From the NCBI GenBank assembly GCA_018660305.1, contig JABJKO010000353.1, forward strand, positions 1 to 22,028: DNA of 22,028 nucleotides. The letters run 5' to 3'. The position numbers and the translations under genes were made by a program. Within the stretch, counting starts at the first letter, position 1; each line of letters opens with the position of its first letter. This DNA is from Rhodospirillaceae bacterium. GTDB taxonomy: Bacteria; Pseudomonadota; Alphaproteobacteria; MPNO01; UBA2964. Below, piece by piece: positions 7,626 to 15,099 of this stretch. The notes under the pieces were generated by a model. It did no database searches and had not been told where the DNA came from. It saw nothing but the letters and a program-made list of their open reading frames with translations.

Positions 7626-8147
7626 CTAACCACGCCGCATTTCGGTAAAGCTGCGCGCCAGGCTGTACAGGCAGACGGCGAGCAGCAGCGCGAGACACGC
7701 AAGTGCCGCCGGGAAGGTCCACCAGCGCGGAATTTCCATGATCAGTGTCATCTCGTCGGCCTCGTAGAGGTCCCGGCCGCCGATGGACATGCGCCAGGTC
7801 ATGGTGGCGATGATCACGGTGTAGATAAAATTACCCACCGTATCGAAAAAGCTTTTTACCCGGGCAGGCGCGTTATTGAGAAAGAAATCGACGAGGACGT
7901 TTTGTTTGGTCAGATGGCAGTAGGGCAGAAACAAGAAGACACAGACCCCGGTGCCGATGCCGATCAGTTCGAAGTCGCCGGTGACCGGTGTATTCAGGAA
8001 AGACCGGCCGGTGACGCTGACCGTCGTCAGGACGGCCATGCCACACAGCACCAGCCCGCCCAGAATGGCAAAGATCCGGGTGATTGTGAAAAGAACCCGA
8101 CCCACCGGATCGGTGGGTCGGGCGCCTGGTTCGCCGGCTTCTGCCAT
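7626..8147 (-). CDS. dctQ: TRAP transporter small permease subunit (DctQ)
   Basis: This 173-residue protein has four predicted membrane helices (about 20-45, 60-80, 100-122 and 142-165), the usual DctQ layout. The loop after helix 2, FLPYCHLTKQNVLVDFF, is the characteristic small-permease signature ('h...R.HI.VD..' type). DctQ docks on DctM and helps couple substrate release from DctP to sodium-driven uptake. It starts 32 bases after dctP and is separated from dctM by the inverted-repeat element. The region before its ATG has no strong Shine-Dalgarno sequence. A perfect 12-base inverted repeat lies within codons 9-17, which could restrain translation. The small size and sequence divergence are normal for this family. 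Confidence 0.92.
   Translation of the reverse strand: MAEAGEPGARPTDPVGRVLFTITRIFAILGGLVLCGMAVLTTVSVTGRSFLNTPVTGDFELIGIGTGVCVFLFLPYCHLTKQNVLVDFFLNNAPARVKSFFDTVGNFIYTVIIATMTWRMSIGGRDLYEADEMTLIMEIPRWWTFPAALACLALLLAVCLYSLARSFTEMRRG
8096..8122. repeat. Perfect 12-bp inverted repeat inside the start of dctQ
   Basis: CCCGACCCACCG and CGGTGGGTCGGG are exact complements separated by GAT. They encode residues around RPTDPVGR of DctQ. In the mRNA this makes a very stable hairpin about 25 bases after the start codon. It could lower dctQM translation relative to dctP or protect the upstream dctP message end. It lacks a T-run, so it is not an intrinsic terminator. Confidence 0.6.
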
Positions 8148-8179
8148 GTGGAGTTACCGATAGATCGCCGATGTGCGGC

Positions 8180-9229
8180 CTATTTGGCGTATTTGGCGAT
8201 CATCGCGCGGGCGTCGGCCAGCAACGCGTTGCCATCGATACCCTTGCGCTTCATCTGTTTGAGCCAGCGATCGATGGCCGGTTTGGCGGCGGCCTTCATC
8301 TTGACGACTTCCGCGGCCGACATGGTGTGGAACCGGTTCTTTTTCTTCGATCGCATCACCCGTTCGGACGGCTTCTCGATACTGGCCCAATTCTCACCGG
8401 CCCATTTGGCGATACCGCGGCCGGAATTATTGTCGATCACTTTCTTCAGATCGGCCGGCAGCTTGTTGTAACTGTTTTTGTTCATCAGGAAGCTGAAGGT
8501 CGACGTGTTCATGCGCGGCTGATCGCCCGAGAGCTGCGTGAAATGTGTCGCCAGCTCTTGCATCTTGATGGCCGGGGCGATTTCGTAGGGCAGCATGGCG
8601 CCTTCGATTACACCCTTGGAGATCATCTGAGGAATCTTGGGCAGAGGTGCGCCGATGGGCACCGCGCCCAGGGATTTCAGATACCAGCCACCGGCGCGGG
8701 TCGCGGTGCGGATCTTGAGCCCCTTGAGATCGCTTAGCTTCGTGACGGCTTTTCTCTTGGTCATGAACATGGAGCCGGCATGCACGTGAAGCAGCAACAC
8801 TTTGTAGTCCTTGAATTCCTCTTGCAGATGCTTTTCCTGGAAGTCCTGAAGGGCCAGTGTGGACGACAACGGATCCTTATGGACGAACGGCAGCTCGAAG
8901 ACTTCGAGCTTGGGGAAACGCCCGGCGGTATAGCCCGGCAGGGTCCACACGATATCGACGATGCCATCCTTGACCTGGTCGAGAAGCTGCGGCGGTTTGC
9001 CGCCAAGCTGCATGGAGGGGTAGAGCTCAACTTTCAGTTTGCCGTTGGATTCTTTGGCCACCTTGTCGGCCCAGGGCTTCAGGAAGGTCTTGTAGGGATT
9101 GGCTGGCGGCGGAATGAAGACATGAAGTTTCAATGTCACCTGCTGGGAGAGCGTCGGCGTGGCAAACAGGGCCGCCGCTGCGAAGGCCGCCCCGGCAACA
9201 CTTAAAAGTGCGATTCTTTTCCTCATCAT
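8180..9229 (-). CDS. dctP: TRAP transporter substrate-binding protein (DctP)
   Basis: This 349-residue periplasmic receptor captures an organic acid for the DctQM permease. It has a signal peptide (MRKRIALLSVAGAAFAAAAL, probable cut near TLSQ-QVTL). Family features follow: HVFIPPPANPY, LYPSMQLGGKPPQLLDQVKDGIVDI, LPGYTAGRFPKLEVFELPF and the ligand-arginine region LSDLKGLKIRTATRAGGWYLKSLG. In TRAP receptors the arginine near this position salt-bridges the substrate carboxylate. The C-terminal 60 residues are unusually lysine-rich. Three start ATGs lie close together (9235, 9229, 9226). AAAAGG directly abuts the first, so 9229 or 9226 has better spacing. It is the first gene of the TRAP operon and is divergent from a dioxygenase-like gene. 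Confidence 0.93.
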   Translation of the reverse strand: MMRKRIALLSVAGAAFAAAALFATPTLSQQVTLKLHVFIPPPANPYKTFLKPWADKVAKESNGKLKVELYPSMQLGGKPPQLLDQVKDGIVDIVWTLPGYTAGRFPKLEVFELPFVHKDPLSSTLALQDFQEKHLQEEFKDYKVLLLHVHAGSMFMTKRKAVTKLSDLKGLKIRTATRAGGWYLKSLGAVPIGAPLPKIPQMISKGVIEGAMLPYEIAPAIKMQELATHFTQLSGDQPRMNTSTFSFLMNKNSYNKLPADLKKVIDNNSGRGIAKWAGENWASIEKPSERVMRSKKKNRFHTMSAAEVVKMKAAAKPAIDRWLKQMKRKGIDGNALLADARAMIAKYAK

Positions 9230-9265
9230 CCACATCCTTTTCTGATTTCCGGTGTCAGTCTGTCG

Positions 9266-9285
9266 CGTTCGCGTTTTCTCGAACG
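9266..9285. promoter_or_regulatory. Inverted repeat upstream of dctP, possible operator
   Basis: CGTTCG-N8-CGAACG is a perfect 6+8+6 inverted repeat about 40-55 bases before the dctP start. It is well placed to bind a dimeric repressor of the TRAP operon. A second palindrome, TCACATGTGA, lies at 9370-9379, closer to the divergent gene. No regulator gene is adjacent and the family is unknown. Confidence 0.3.
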
Positions 9286-9429
9286 ATCCTACTCACAATT
9301 TCGTGCGAAAAGGAAGACGCGGGGCTTTTTTCCAAAGACTCTGGTCTTCCGGCGGACGACGCCCTAATTTCACATGTGACGGCAAACGAATTAACGCCGG
9401 TCCCTTTTTGGAAGCAGCCGGAGTGCTTG

Positions 9430-9831
9430 ATGAATTTTCCCAATCGCCCCCTCGATGCCCTGGATGGCTGGCACGCCCATATCTATTACGACCCTGAAAA
9501 GACCAAGGAATCCGCGGCCGGTCTGCGCGAAAAAATCGTCGAGGCCTTTCCGGATACCCGCATGGGGAGCTGGCACGATGAAGCCGTCGGGCCCCATCTG
9601 GTCGCCATGTATCAGGTGGCCTTTCGCGCCGAGCAGTTCGACAAGCTGGTGCAATGGCTTGCGCTCAACCGCGACGGGCTGGATATCCTGGTCCATCCGC
9701 TGACCGAGAACGCGTGGAACGATCACATCGTGTTCGGGTTCTGGCTCGGCGAAAAACTGCCGCTCAACGAAGAGCGGCTGGAGCGTATGGCCGTCCGTGC
9801 CGAACGCCGCACCACCGACATCACGGGGTAA
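9430..9831 (+). CDS. DOPA 4,5-dioxygenase family protein
   Basis: This small protein of 133 residues matches the DOPA_dioxygen family by length and by its histidine pattern: WHAHIYYDP at 14-22 (H15, H17), GPHLVAMYQVAF at 54-65 (H56) and LVHPLTENAWNDH at 87-99 (H89, H99). Characterised relatives perform extradiol cleavage of catecholic substrates such as DOPA, and bacterial members are largely unstudied. The metal ligands are presumably among these histidines. The ATG at 9430 has GGAG seven bases upstream. The frame is open about 100 codons further up, but that extension is unlike the family and overlaps the dctP promoter. It stands alone, divergent from the TRAP operon and convergent with the FkbM gene. 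Pathway role is unknown. Confidence 0.87.
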   Translation: MNFPNRPLDALDGWHAHIYYDPEKTKESAAGLREKIVEAFPDTRMGSWHDEAVGPHLVAMYQVAFRAEQFDKLVQWLALNRDGLDILVHPLTENAWNDHIVFGFWLGEKLPLNEERLERMAVRAERRTTDITG

Positions 9832-9854
9832 CGAGGTAGTAGGCGATCAGCCTC

Positions 9855-10607
9855 TCACCCCACCGGAAAGAAAATAAAATTGTCGGTGTGAGTACGCGCC
9901 GTGTCGCCGGCGAACTGGCTGTAATGGCGCAGGCTTGACCGGCTCACATAGTAGCAATCATAGCCGTAGCCACGGACGATGCCGATGGCGTCGTCCACCG
10001 GGCGCTTGGCGTGGTGTGCGTCGATTTCCACCAGCATCACCGGTCGCTCCCGCGCCAGCGTTTCCCTGGCGCCTTCGAGGACTTCCAGTTCGAACCCTTC
10101 CACATCGATCTTGATGAAGGCCACATCACGGCAATCGTAACTGTCCAATGTTCTCTGCTCCACCGGCCACACGGAAAATTCCTTGTCACCGTCCAGCTTC
10201 TTGGACTGAAGGGTCGCGCCCTGGTTGGAAAACCGGCCGCTGCGCTGGACCGGCAAAATAAGCTCTGCGGTACCATCGCCGTTTGACAACGCAATCTCGA
10301 AGGTCCGGACGTTGGCCGGTACGCTGCGCGAGAGAATCTGGAACATCTTGGGGTTGGGCTCGAAGGCCAGGACCTCGCGGGACAGCTTGCTGAGCGCGTA
10401 GCTGTACACACCCTTGTTGGCGCCGATATCGATGGTGACGCGGCCTGGCTCCACCAGATTTCCGAGCAGCCGCAATTCCTTCTCGCCCTTACGCAACCGC
10501 CGCCAGGTCAGGTTGCTGAGATAGAGCCGGGGCGGCACCAGCGCATATTTGATGCGTTCTTCCAGGGAATAGAACCGTCCGTCTGACTGCCAGTCGCTTG
10601 CCGCCAC
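9855..10607 (-). CDS. FkbM family SAM-dependent methyltransferase
   Basis: This 250-residue protein has the class I methyltransferase Rossmann core. Motif I is TIDIGANKGVYSY (58-70), the acidic end of beta-2 is LAFEPNP (E83), and the FkbM signature is VAFIKIDVEGFELEVLEGA (162-180). FkbM enzymes typically O-methylate sugars or polyketides, so a role in surface glycan or exopolysaccharide decoration is possible but not shown. The gene begins with GTG at 10607, with a weak GGGG element upstream. No ATG lies near the protein's natural start. It is divergent from the PaaK-like gene, 68 bases away, and convergent with the dioxygenase-like gene. No glycan cluster is visible around it. Confidence 0.9.
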   Translation of the reverse strand: MAASDWQSDGRFYSLEERIKYALVPPRLYLSNLTWRRLRKGEKELRLLGNLVEPGRVTIDIGANKGVYSYALSKLSREVLAFEPNPKMFQILSRSVPANVRTFEIALSNGDGTAELILPVQRSGRFSNQGATLQSKKLDGDKEFSVWPVEQRTLDSYDCRDVAFIKIDVEGFELEVLEGARETLARERPVMLVEIDAHHAKRPVDDAIGIVRGYGYDCYYVSRSSLRHYSQFAGDTARTHTDNFIFFPVG

Positions 10608-10675
10608 GCTGAATACCCCAATAGTTTTTCGGCCGTCCCTTGCCGTCTACCTAAGGGCCTTTTACAAGAACCCCC

Positions 10676-11851
10676 ATGAGTTTTCCACTGGATGCCCTCA
10701 ACGGGGCTCTCGACCGGCTTGGCCGTCACGCCTTTTACGAGGGGCGACTGCCCCCATCTGTCAGCGATGCGGCGGAGTTCGCGGCCAATGTGCCCCTGAT
10801 GGGCCGGGCTGATCTTGTCGCTGAAATGCAGAAGCCGGCCTATGGCGCCTTTGGCGGTACCCAGCCCGTGCGGATGAATTTCAGCCCCATGGGCGGCGGG
10901 CTGGTGCCGGTGATGCAGACGCGTCGCGATCTCGATCGGCTGATCGGGGCTGCCCGAACCCATCTGGACGCCTGCGGCGTGGAGCCGGGTGATGTGTGCG
11001 CTGTGTTCTTCGGTTATCACCTCTTTGTGGCCGGGCTGTTTTACCAGAGCCAGATGGAGGCCCATGGGGTCGCCTGTATTCCGCTGGGACCGGGCGAGGC
11101 CGACCGGGCGGTGGAAATCTGCAACGCCCACAACGTCAATATCCTGGCCGGTAACCCCAGCTTCTCGCTGCGCCTTATGGAAGCCGGGGTAAAGCCGCCA
11201 AAGGTATTTTTCGCCGGAGGCGAGGCCTTTACCGGCAATCCGACGCTTTACAATGCCGTGGCCGACGCCATGCCCGGCACCATGCTGGTGGATTCCTTTT
11301 CCCTGTCCGAATTCCTGCCGGTGGGGCGCACTTTTCCCGGCGGCCAGGGCGTGCATGTGTTCGACGAGCTGGTCTATGCCGAAATTATCGACCCGGAGAC
11401 CCTCGCAACCGTCGCCGATGGCGAGCGCGGCGAACTGGTACTGACCCATTTGCACAAGGAAGCCCAGCCGCTGGTGCGCTACCGCACCGGCGATCTGACG
11501 GTGAAGATAGAAACGCCGTCGGTGTTTGGCCGGACGGTGTGTCTGCCCGCGGTGGTGTTTGGCCGCACCGACGAGATGGTCAAGGTCAAGGGCGTGAAAC
11601 TGTACCCGTCGGAACTCCGCTCCGTACTGCTGGGTATCGATGGTTTGGACGGCGGCTACAGGATGACGGTGTCGAAGAAATCGAACGGGGGCGATGCCAT
11701 CCGCCTGACCCTTTCCGGTGTCGGCGGCGATGACGTGCTGGAACGAATTGCCGGACGGTTCAAGAGCCAGACGCTGGTTACCGCCGATGAGATCGAGATC
11801 ATGGAAACACTCGAAGACGGCCCCGCCGTCATTGATGAAAGAGAGAACTAG
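10676..11851 (+). CDS. PaaK-like adenylate-forming protein with altered catalytic motifs
   Basis: This 391-residue protein resembles phenylacetate-CoA ligases but is somewhat short for the family (about 430-450). Recognisable ANL motifs are YRTGDL (269-274) and GRTDEMVKVKGVKLYPSEL (296-314), with FSLSEF at 208-213 in the place of the usual YGxTE-like motif. Two key elements differ. The phosphate-binding loop, normally SSGTTGKP, reads SPMGGGLVP at 70-78. The C-terminal region that normally carries the adenylation lysine (GKAxRVxD) reads DGPAVIDE, with no lysine. By eye it may therefore not make acyl-adenylates in the usual way. The Shine-Dalgarno sequence is weak. The lipoate-ligase-like gene starts three bases after its stop, so the two products probably work together. 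Confidence 0.82.
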   Translation: MSFPLDALNGALDRLGRHAFYEGRLPPSVSDAAEFAANVPLMGRADLVAEMQKPAYGAFGGTQPVRMNFSPMGGGLVPVMQTRRDLDRLIGAARTHLDACGVEPGDVCAVFFGYHLFVAGLFYQSQMEAHGVACIPLGPGEADRAVEICNAHNVNILAGNPSFSLRLMEAGVKPPKVFFAGGEAFTGNPTLYNAVADAMPGTMLVDSFSLSEFLPVGRTFPGGQGVHVFDELVYAEIIDPETLATVADGERGELVLTHLHKEAQPLVRYRTGDLTVKIETPSVFGRTVCLPAVVFGRTDEMVKVKGVKLYPSELRSVLLGIDGLDGGYRMTVSKKSNGGDAIRLTLSGVGGDDVLERIAGRFKSQTLVTADEIEIMETLEDGPAVIDEREN

Positions 11852-11854
11852 ATC

Positions 11855-12967
11855 ATGGCGGACCAACCCTGGCGGCTGATCGTCGATGAGAATTCCTATG
11901 CGGATTTTTCGGTGTCGGTCTCCCCGGCCATCGAACGGGCCGTGGTGGAGGGTGCGTCGCCACCCACTGTTTATCTCAATATCTTCGACAGCGACTCCAT
12001 CACCATCGGCATCAACGAGGACCCCGAACAGGCGCTGGATCTGGCGTTCTGCGCCCAGGAGGGCGTTGGCTTCCGTCGCCGTCCCAATGGCGGCGGGCCG
12101 GTCTATGCCGGGGCGGGATCAGCCTTTCTGATCTACTTTCTGCCCACCTCCCATGGGGAGGTCCCGGAAACCACTACCGAGGCCTTCCCCAAGATTCTCT
12201 CCGCCCTCGCCGAGACCCTGGTGGAACGCTACGGCTTCCCGGCGGAATATAGGCCGCTTAACGACGTGCAGGTGGAGGGCCGCAAACTGATCCCCACTTC
12301 GCTCAAGATCGAAAACGGCGTGATGACCTTCCGCATCGTCATCAATGTGAAACCCATCGATACGGAATTCGCCGGCAAGATCATGCCCATGCCGCCGGAG
12401 AAGGTGAAGGACAAGGTGTTGAAGGACATGACATCGCGCTTCACCTGCCTGGAGCGCGAGGCCGGCAAGGCGATCGATGCCGCCGATCTGGAGGCCATGT
12501 CCCGCGCCGCGGTTTCCCATGCCTTTGGCGAGACCGATCTGGTGCCCGGCGCGGTCAGTGATCTCGAACGCAATTATGCCGATGAGTTCCGCGCCCAGTA
12601 CGAATCCGAAGACTGGCTGTACGCCAAGAGCGAGCGCACGCGGTTCGGCGCGCTTGTGAAGTCCGGTGACGCAATCGGCAGGGGCCGCGCCAAGGCGGTG
12701 GGCGGTTTGATCTGGGCGACCCTGGTGGTTCGCGACGGCATGGTGCTGCACGCCATCGTCAATGGTGATTGGCATCCGCGCCCACTGGATTCCGTCGGCT
12801 GGCTCGAAGAAGCCCTGATCGGCGCCGCCGCCGAGCCCGCCGCCATCCGCGAGCGCGCCGAAAAGTTCCTCGCCAGCGACGACGTCGAATTCGCCGGCGT
12901 CACCGCCGACGACATCATGGCCGCCATGGAGATCGCGCTGGGGGCACAGGCGCTTGTTGGCGACTGA
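11855..12967 (+). CDS. Lipoate-protein ligase A-like protein (BPL/LPL catalytic fold)
   Basis: This 370-residue protein has an LplA-like catalytic domain at about 5-185: LNIFDSDSITIGINED, RRRPNGGGPVYAGAG (74-88, cf. RRxSGGGAVYHD) and LNDVQVEGRKLIPTS, where K144 aligns with the acyl-AMP-contacting lysine. About 235-325 resembles the LplA C-terminal domain (EDWLYAKSERTRFGALV, then GDWHPRPLDSVGWLEEALIG). LplA activates lipoate or octanoate with ATP and transfers it to a lipoyl-domain lysine. Several usual residues are changed: S to N before GGG, HD to AG after VY, and SGSA to IPTS after the lysine. The substrate may therefore not be lipoate. It is tightly coupled to the PaaK-like gene. No lipoyl-domain protein is in the window. 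Confidence 0.85.
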   Translation: MADQPWRLIVDENSYADFSVSVSPAIERAVVEGASPPTVYLNIFDSDSITIGINEDPEQALDLAFCAQEGVGFRRRPNGGGPVYAGAGSAFLIYFLPTSHGEVPETTTEAFPKILSALAETLVERYGFPAEYRPLNDVQVEGRKLIPTSLKIENGVMTFRIVINVKPIDTEFAGKIMPMPPEKVKDKVLKDMTSRFTCLEREAGKAIDAADLEAMSRAAVSHAFGETDLVPGAVSDLERNYADEFRAQYESEDWLYAKSERTRFGALVKSGDAIGRGRAKAVGGLIWATLVVRDGMVLHAIVNGDWHPRPLDSVGWLEEALIGAAAEPAAIRERAEKFLASDDVEFAGVTADDIMAAMEIALGAQALVGD

Positions 12968-12980
12968 TTGCGGTCAGTTC

Positions 12981-13016
12981 CACAAAGAAAAACGGCCCCT
13001 CGAATGAGGGGCCGTT
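12981..13016 (-). terminator. Intrinsic terminator of the TctC gene
   Basis: AACGGCCCCTC (12991-13001) and GAGGGGCCGTT (13006-13016) pair perfectly across a four-base loop. Read on the minus strand, the hairpin is followed by TTTTTCTTTG, a classic U-tract, placing it 25 bases after the tctC stop. On the plus strand it has no T-run, though it may still slow read-through from the ligase-like pair. Confidence 0.9.
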
Positions 13017-13040
13017 CATCACATTAGAGCGTTTATAAAA

Positions 13041-14069
13041 TCAGGAGCTCTTCTTCGTATACAAGCGCGCCTTGATTTCCCGCACAACATCCGGTGTCGC
13101 GGCGTCGAAACCGGCCTTGATCAGACCACGGATCTGTTTTGCGTATACCGGCGCATGTTCCACGCGGCGTTTTTCGACCCGTCTCTTGAATTCCGGATCA
13201 TCCATCATCTTCACAAAGGATTTCTCAAGAATCGCGGTGACGTTCTTGGGGGCTCCCGGCGGGACATAGAAGGCCTGTCCAACTTCGAGATTGGTGTTCA
13301 GCACCCGGAACATCTTGGCTTCCATGGTTCCCGGCTTAAGCAGGTCGCCGAGATGCGGCACGCCCTGGGCATAGGGAGATGACGATTTCGGGCCATACAT
13401 GATGATCGGAATAATCTTCTTTTTCGGCAACCAGGTCGGACGGACACCGGTGAAGCCGGACAGGAAGTTGTTCCGACCCATGGTCTCGCCCTTTTCGACA
13501 GACAGGTTCATCGCCCCGCCGCCCTTATAGCCGAGAATGATCTTCATCTTGGCGCCAAGGGTCGCATTGACCAGGCGTGGGAAGATGGAGCCCGAGGACG
13601 CGAAACCGCTACTGGCGATGGTGGTCTTGTTGTCCAGGATGTCCTGCAGCTTGGTGACGCCGGTCGTGTGCCAGAAGAACACACCAGCGGCGCGGGCTGC
13701 CGGGGCACCCAGCCAGTTAAATGTGCGGGCGTCGTACCTCACCTTCCGCACCAGCGGTGTGGTGATAACGCCGGGCGCGATCATGGCAATCAACTGGCCG
13801 CCCTTTGGCGCGACATTTTGCATATAGGACGCGGACTTGGCGCCGCCGGCACCAGGCATGTTCTGAATCAGTGTCTTGGGATTGCCGGGGATGTAATTCG
13901 CGAGATTGCGCTGAACCAGCTGGCAATAGACATGATAAGTACCGCCCGATCCCGATGGAACCTGAACCGTAATTGTCTTGCCGGCGAAATAATCCGCCGC
14001 CATGGCGGGGGCGCCGAAAGCGGCAAGTGCCGCAACAGCTGTCGCCGTAAGTGTCAGTGACTTGATCAT
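13041..14069 (-). CDS. Bug/TctC-family periplasmic solute receptor (orphan)
   Basis: This 342-residue exported binding protein of the tripartite tricarboxylate transporter (TTT) class starts with a signal peptide ending APAMA-ADYF. The order of features matches Bug proteins: a GKTITVQVPSGSGGTYHVY ligand loop near the N-terminus, NMPGAGGAKSASYMQNVAPKGG, the central ASSGFASSGSIFPRLVN, and VPPGAPKNVTAILEKSF near the end. Such receptors bind carboxylates such as citrate, or aromatic acids. ATG 14069 is the start, with GGGAGGAG eight bases upstream. An in-frame ATG at 14093 lies before that site. No TctA or TctB permease gene is adjacent, so it must share a permease encoded elsewhere or act as a sensor, as orphan Bug proteins often do. 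It is divergent from the acyl-CoA cluster, which may handle its ligand. Confidence 0.92.
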   Translation of the reverse strand: MIKSLTLTATAVAALAAFGAPAMAADYFAGKTITVQVPSGSGGTYHVYCQLVQRNLANYIPGNPKTLIQNMPGAGGAKSASYMQNVAPKGGQLIAMIAPGVITTPLVRKVRYDARTFNWLGAPAARAAGVFFWHTTGVTKLQDILDNKTTIASSGFASSGSIFPRLVNATLGAKMKIILGYKGGGAMNLSVEKGETMGRNNFLSGFTGVRPTWLPKKKIIPIIMYGPKSSSPYAQGVPHLGDLLKPGTMEAKMFRVLNTNLEVGQAFYVPPGAPKNVTAILEKSFVKMMDDPEFKRRVEKRRVEHAPVYAKQIRGLIKAGFDAATPDVVREIKARLYTKKSS

Positions 14070-14327
14070 AATGGTCTCCTCCCGAGTTGGCATTAATGTT
14101 AAAGTCGTAAATCACAAGAAATGGACTAATTGCTGCAATCGGGGAAAAGGCTAACACCAAACCAAGCCGGACGTCGAATCGAACTATTAGAGGCAGGAAA
14201 ACCATATGGGGCCTTTTTTGGTGTGGCGACTATGGGTACGGCGGCTGCGGCCCCCTTGCTCCCATGGGGCAAAACCGCTTTATTGGCGCCCATCGAGAAT
14301 CCAGAAAACAGTAAAAGCCTGGTCGAC

Positions 14328-15095
14328 ATGTCACTTGTCGTTTCCGAAACCGCCGCCCCGGGGATTGCGCATATTGCCATCAACCGGCCCGATAAGCGCA
14401 ATGCGGTCGGCCCGGAAGCGCGCAACGATCTCATTGAGGCTGTGACGGGAGCGCTGGCGGATAGCGCCGTGCGGTCCATCGTGATCGGCAGCACCGATGG
14501 CCATTTCTGTGCCGGTGGCGACATCGATTCCATGATCGATCTTGACGTGGCGTCCGGGCGCACCCGGATGAAGGACAATCACCGCATGGTGCGGCTGCTG
14601 GCCGAGGCGGAAAAACCCCTGATCGCCGCGGTCGAGGGGTTTGCGGTAGGCGCCGGGGCCGGTATCGCGCTGCTGTGCGACAGTATCGTTCTGGCCGAAG
14701 GCGGCGCGCTGGGGTTTCCGTTCTTTCGAATAGGTCTGACGCCGGATTACGGCATTTTGCATACGCTGCCGCGCCGGGTCGGTAATGCCAATGCGCGCCA
14801 GATCCTGCTGCGGGCGCAGATGATCAAGGGCCAGGACGCGGTGGATATGAGGCTCGCCGACGAACTGGTCGCCGATGGCGGGGCTGAAGCGCGGGCCGTT
14901 GAGATCGCGCAGGAAATGGCCGACATGCCGCCCCATGCCTTTGCCCTGACCAAACGCCATCTCGCCATGGAGCCGCAAACGCTGGAAGCGGCGCTGGAGC
15001 TGGAGGCCCTGTCCCAATCGCTGGCCTTTGTCGGGCCTGAGCTGGAGGAAGGCCGGGCGGCGTTTGCCGAAAAACGCAAACCCAAGTTTCGGTAA
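14328..15095 (+). CDS. Crotonase-family protein (PaaG-like isomerase type, not a classical hydratase)
   Basis: This 255-residue protein has the crotonase fold, including INRPDKRNAVG, the oxyanion-hole stretch HFCAGGDID (59-67) and AVGAGAGIALLCD (106-118). Both catalytic glutamates of classical enoyl-CoA hydratases are missing: the first position is G112 (GGCEL becomes GAGIA) and the second is F132 (QPE becomes FPF). D140 in IGLTPDYG matches the aspartate used by PaaG-type enoyl-CoA isomerases, so double-bond migration or a related enolate reaction is more likely than hydration. ATG 14328 is preferred because the family start aligns there. The frame is open upstream but has no Shine-Dalgarno sequence or homology. 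It is the first gene of a four-gene plus-strand cluster, and the next gene starts five bases after its stop. Confidence 0.88.
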   Translation: MSLVVSETAAPGIAHIAINRPDKRNAVGPEARNDLIEAVTGALADSAVRSIVIGSTDGHFCAGGDIDSMIDLDVASGRTRMKDNHRMVRLLAEAEKPLIAAVEGFAVGAGAGIALLCDSIVLAEGGALGFPFFRIGLTPDYGILHTLPRRVGNANARQILLRAQMIKGQDAVDMRLADELVADGGAEARAVEIAQEMADMPPHAFALTKRHLAMEPQTLEAALELEALSQSLAFVGPELEEGRAAFAEKRKPKFR

Positions 15096-15099
15096 ACTA

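Noticed and set aside
9133..9429. Possible 99-residue extension of the DOPA-dioxygenase-like protein
   Set aside because: It overlaps the dctP signal-peptide coding region on the other strand. The 133-residue form from 9430 has the right length and a good Shine-Dalgarno site.
10508..11866. Open frame of 452 codons antisense to the PaaK-like gene
   Set aside because: Same artefact pattern, overlapping both the real ligase-like gene and the start of the FkbM gene, with no recognisable motifs.
14130..14327. Possible 66-residue N-terminal extension of the crotonase from a TTG
   Set aside because: It has no Shine-Dalgarno site and no family similarity. The crotonase fold begins normally at the ATG at 14328.
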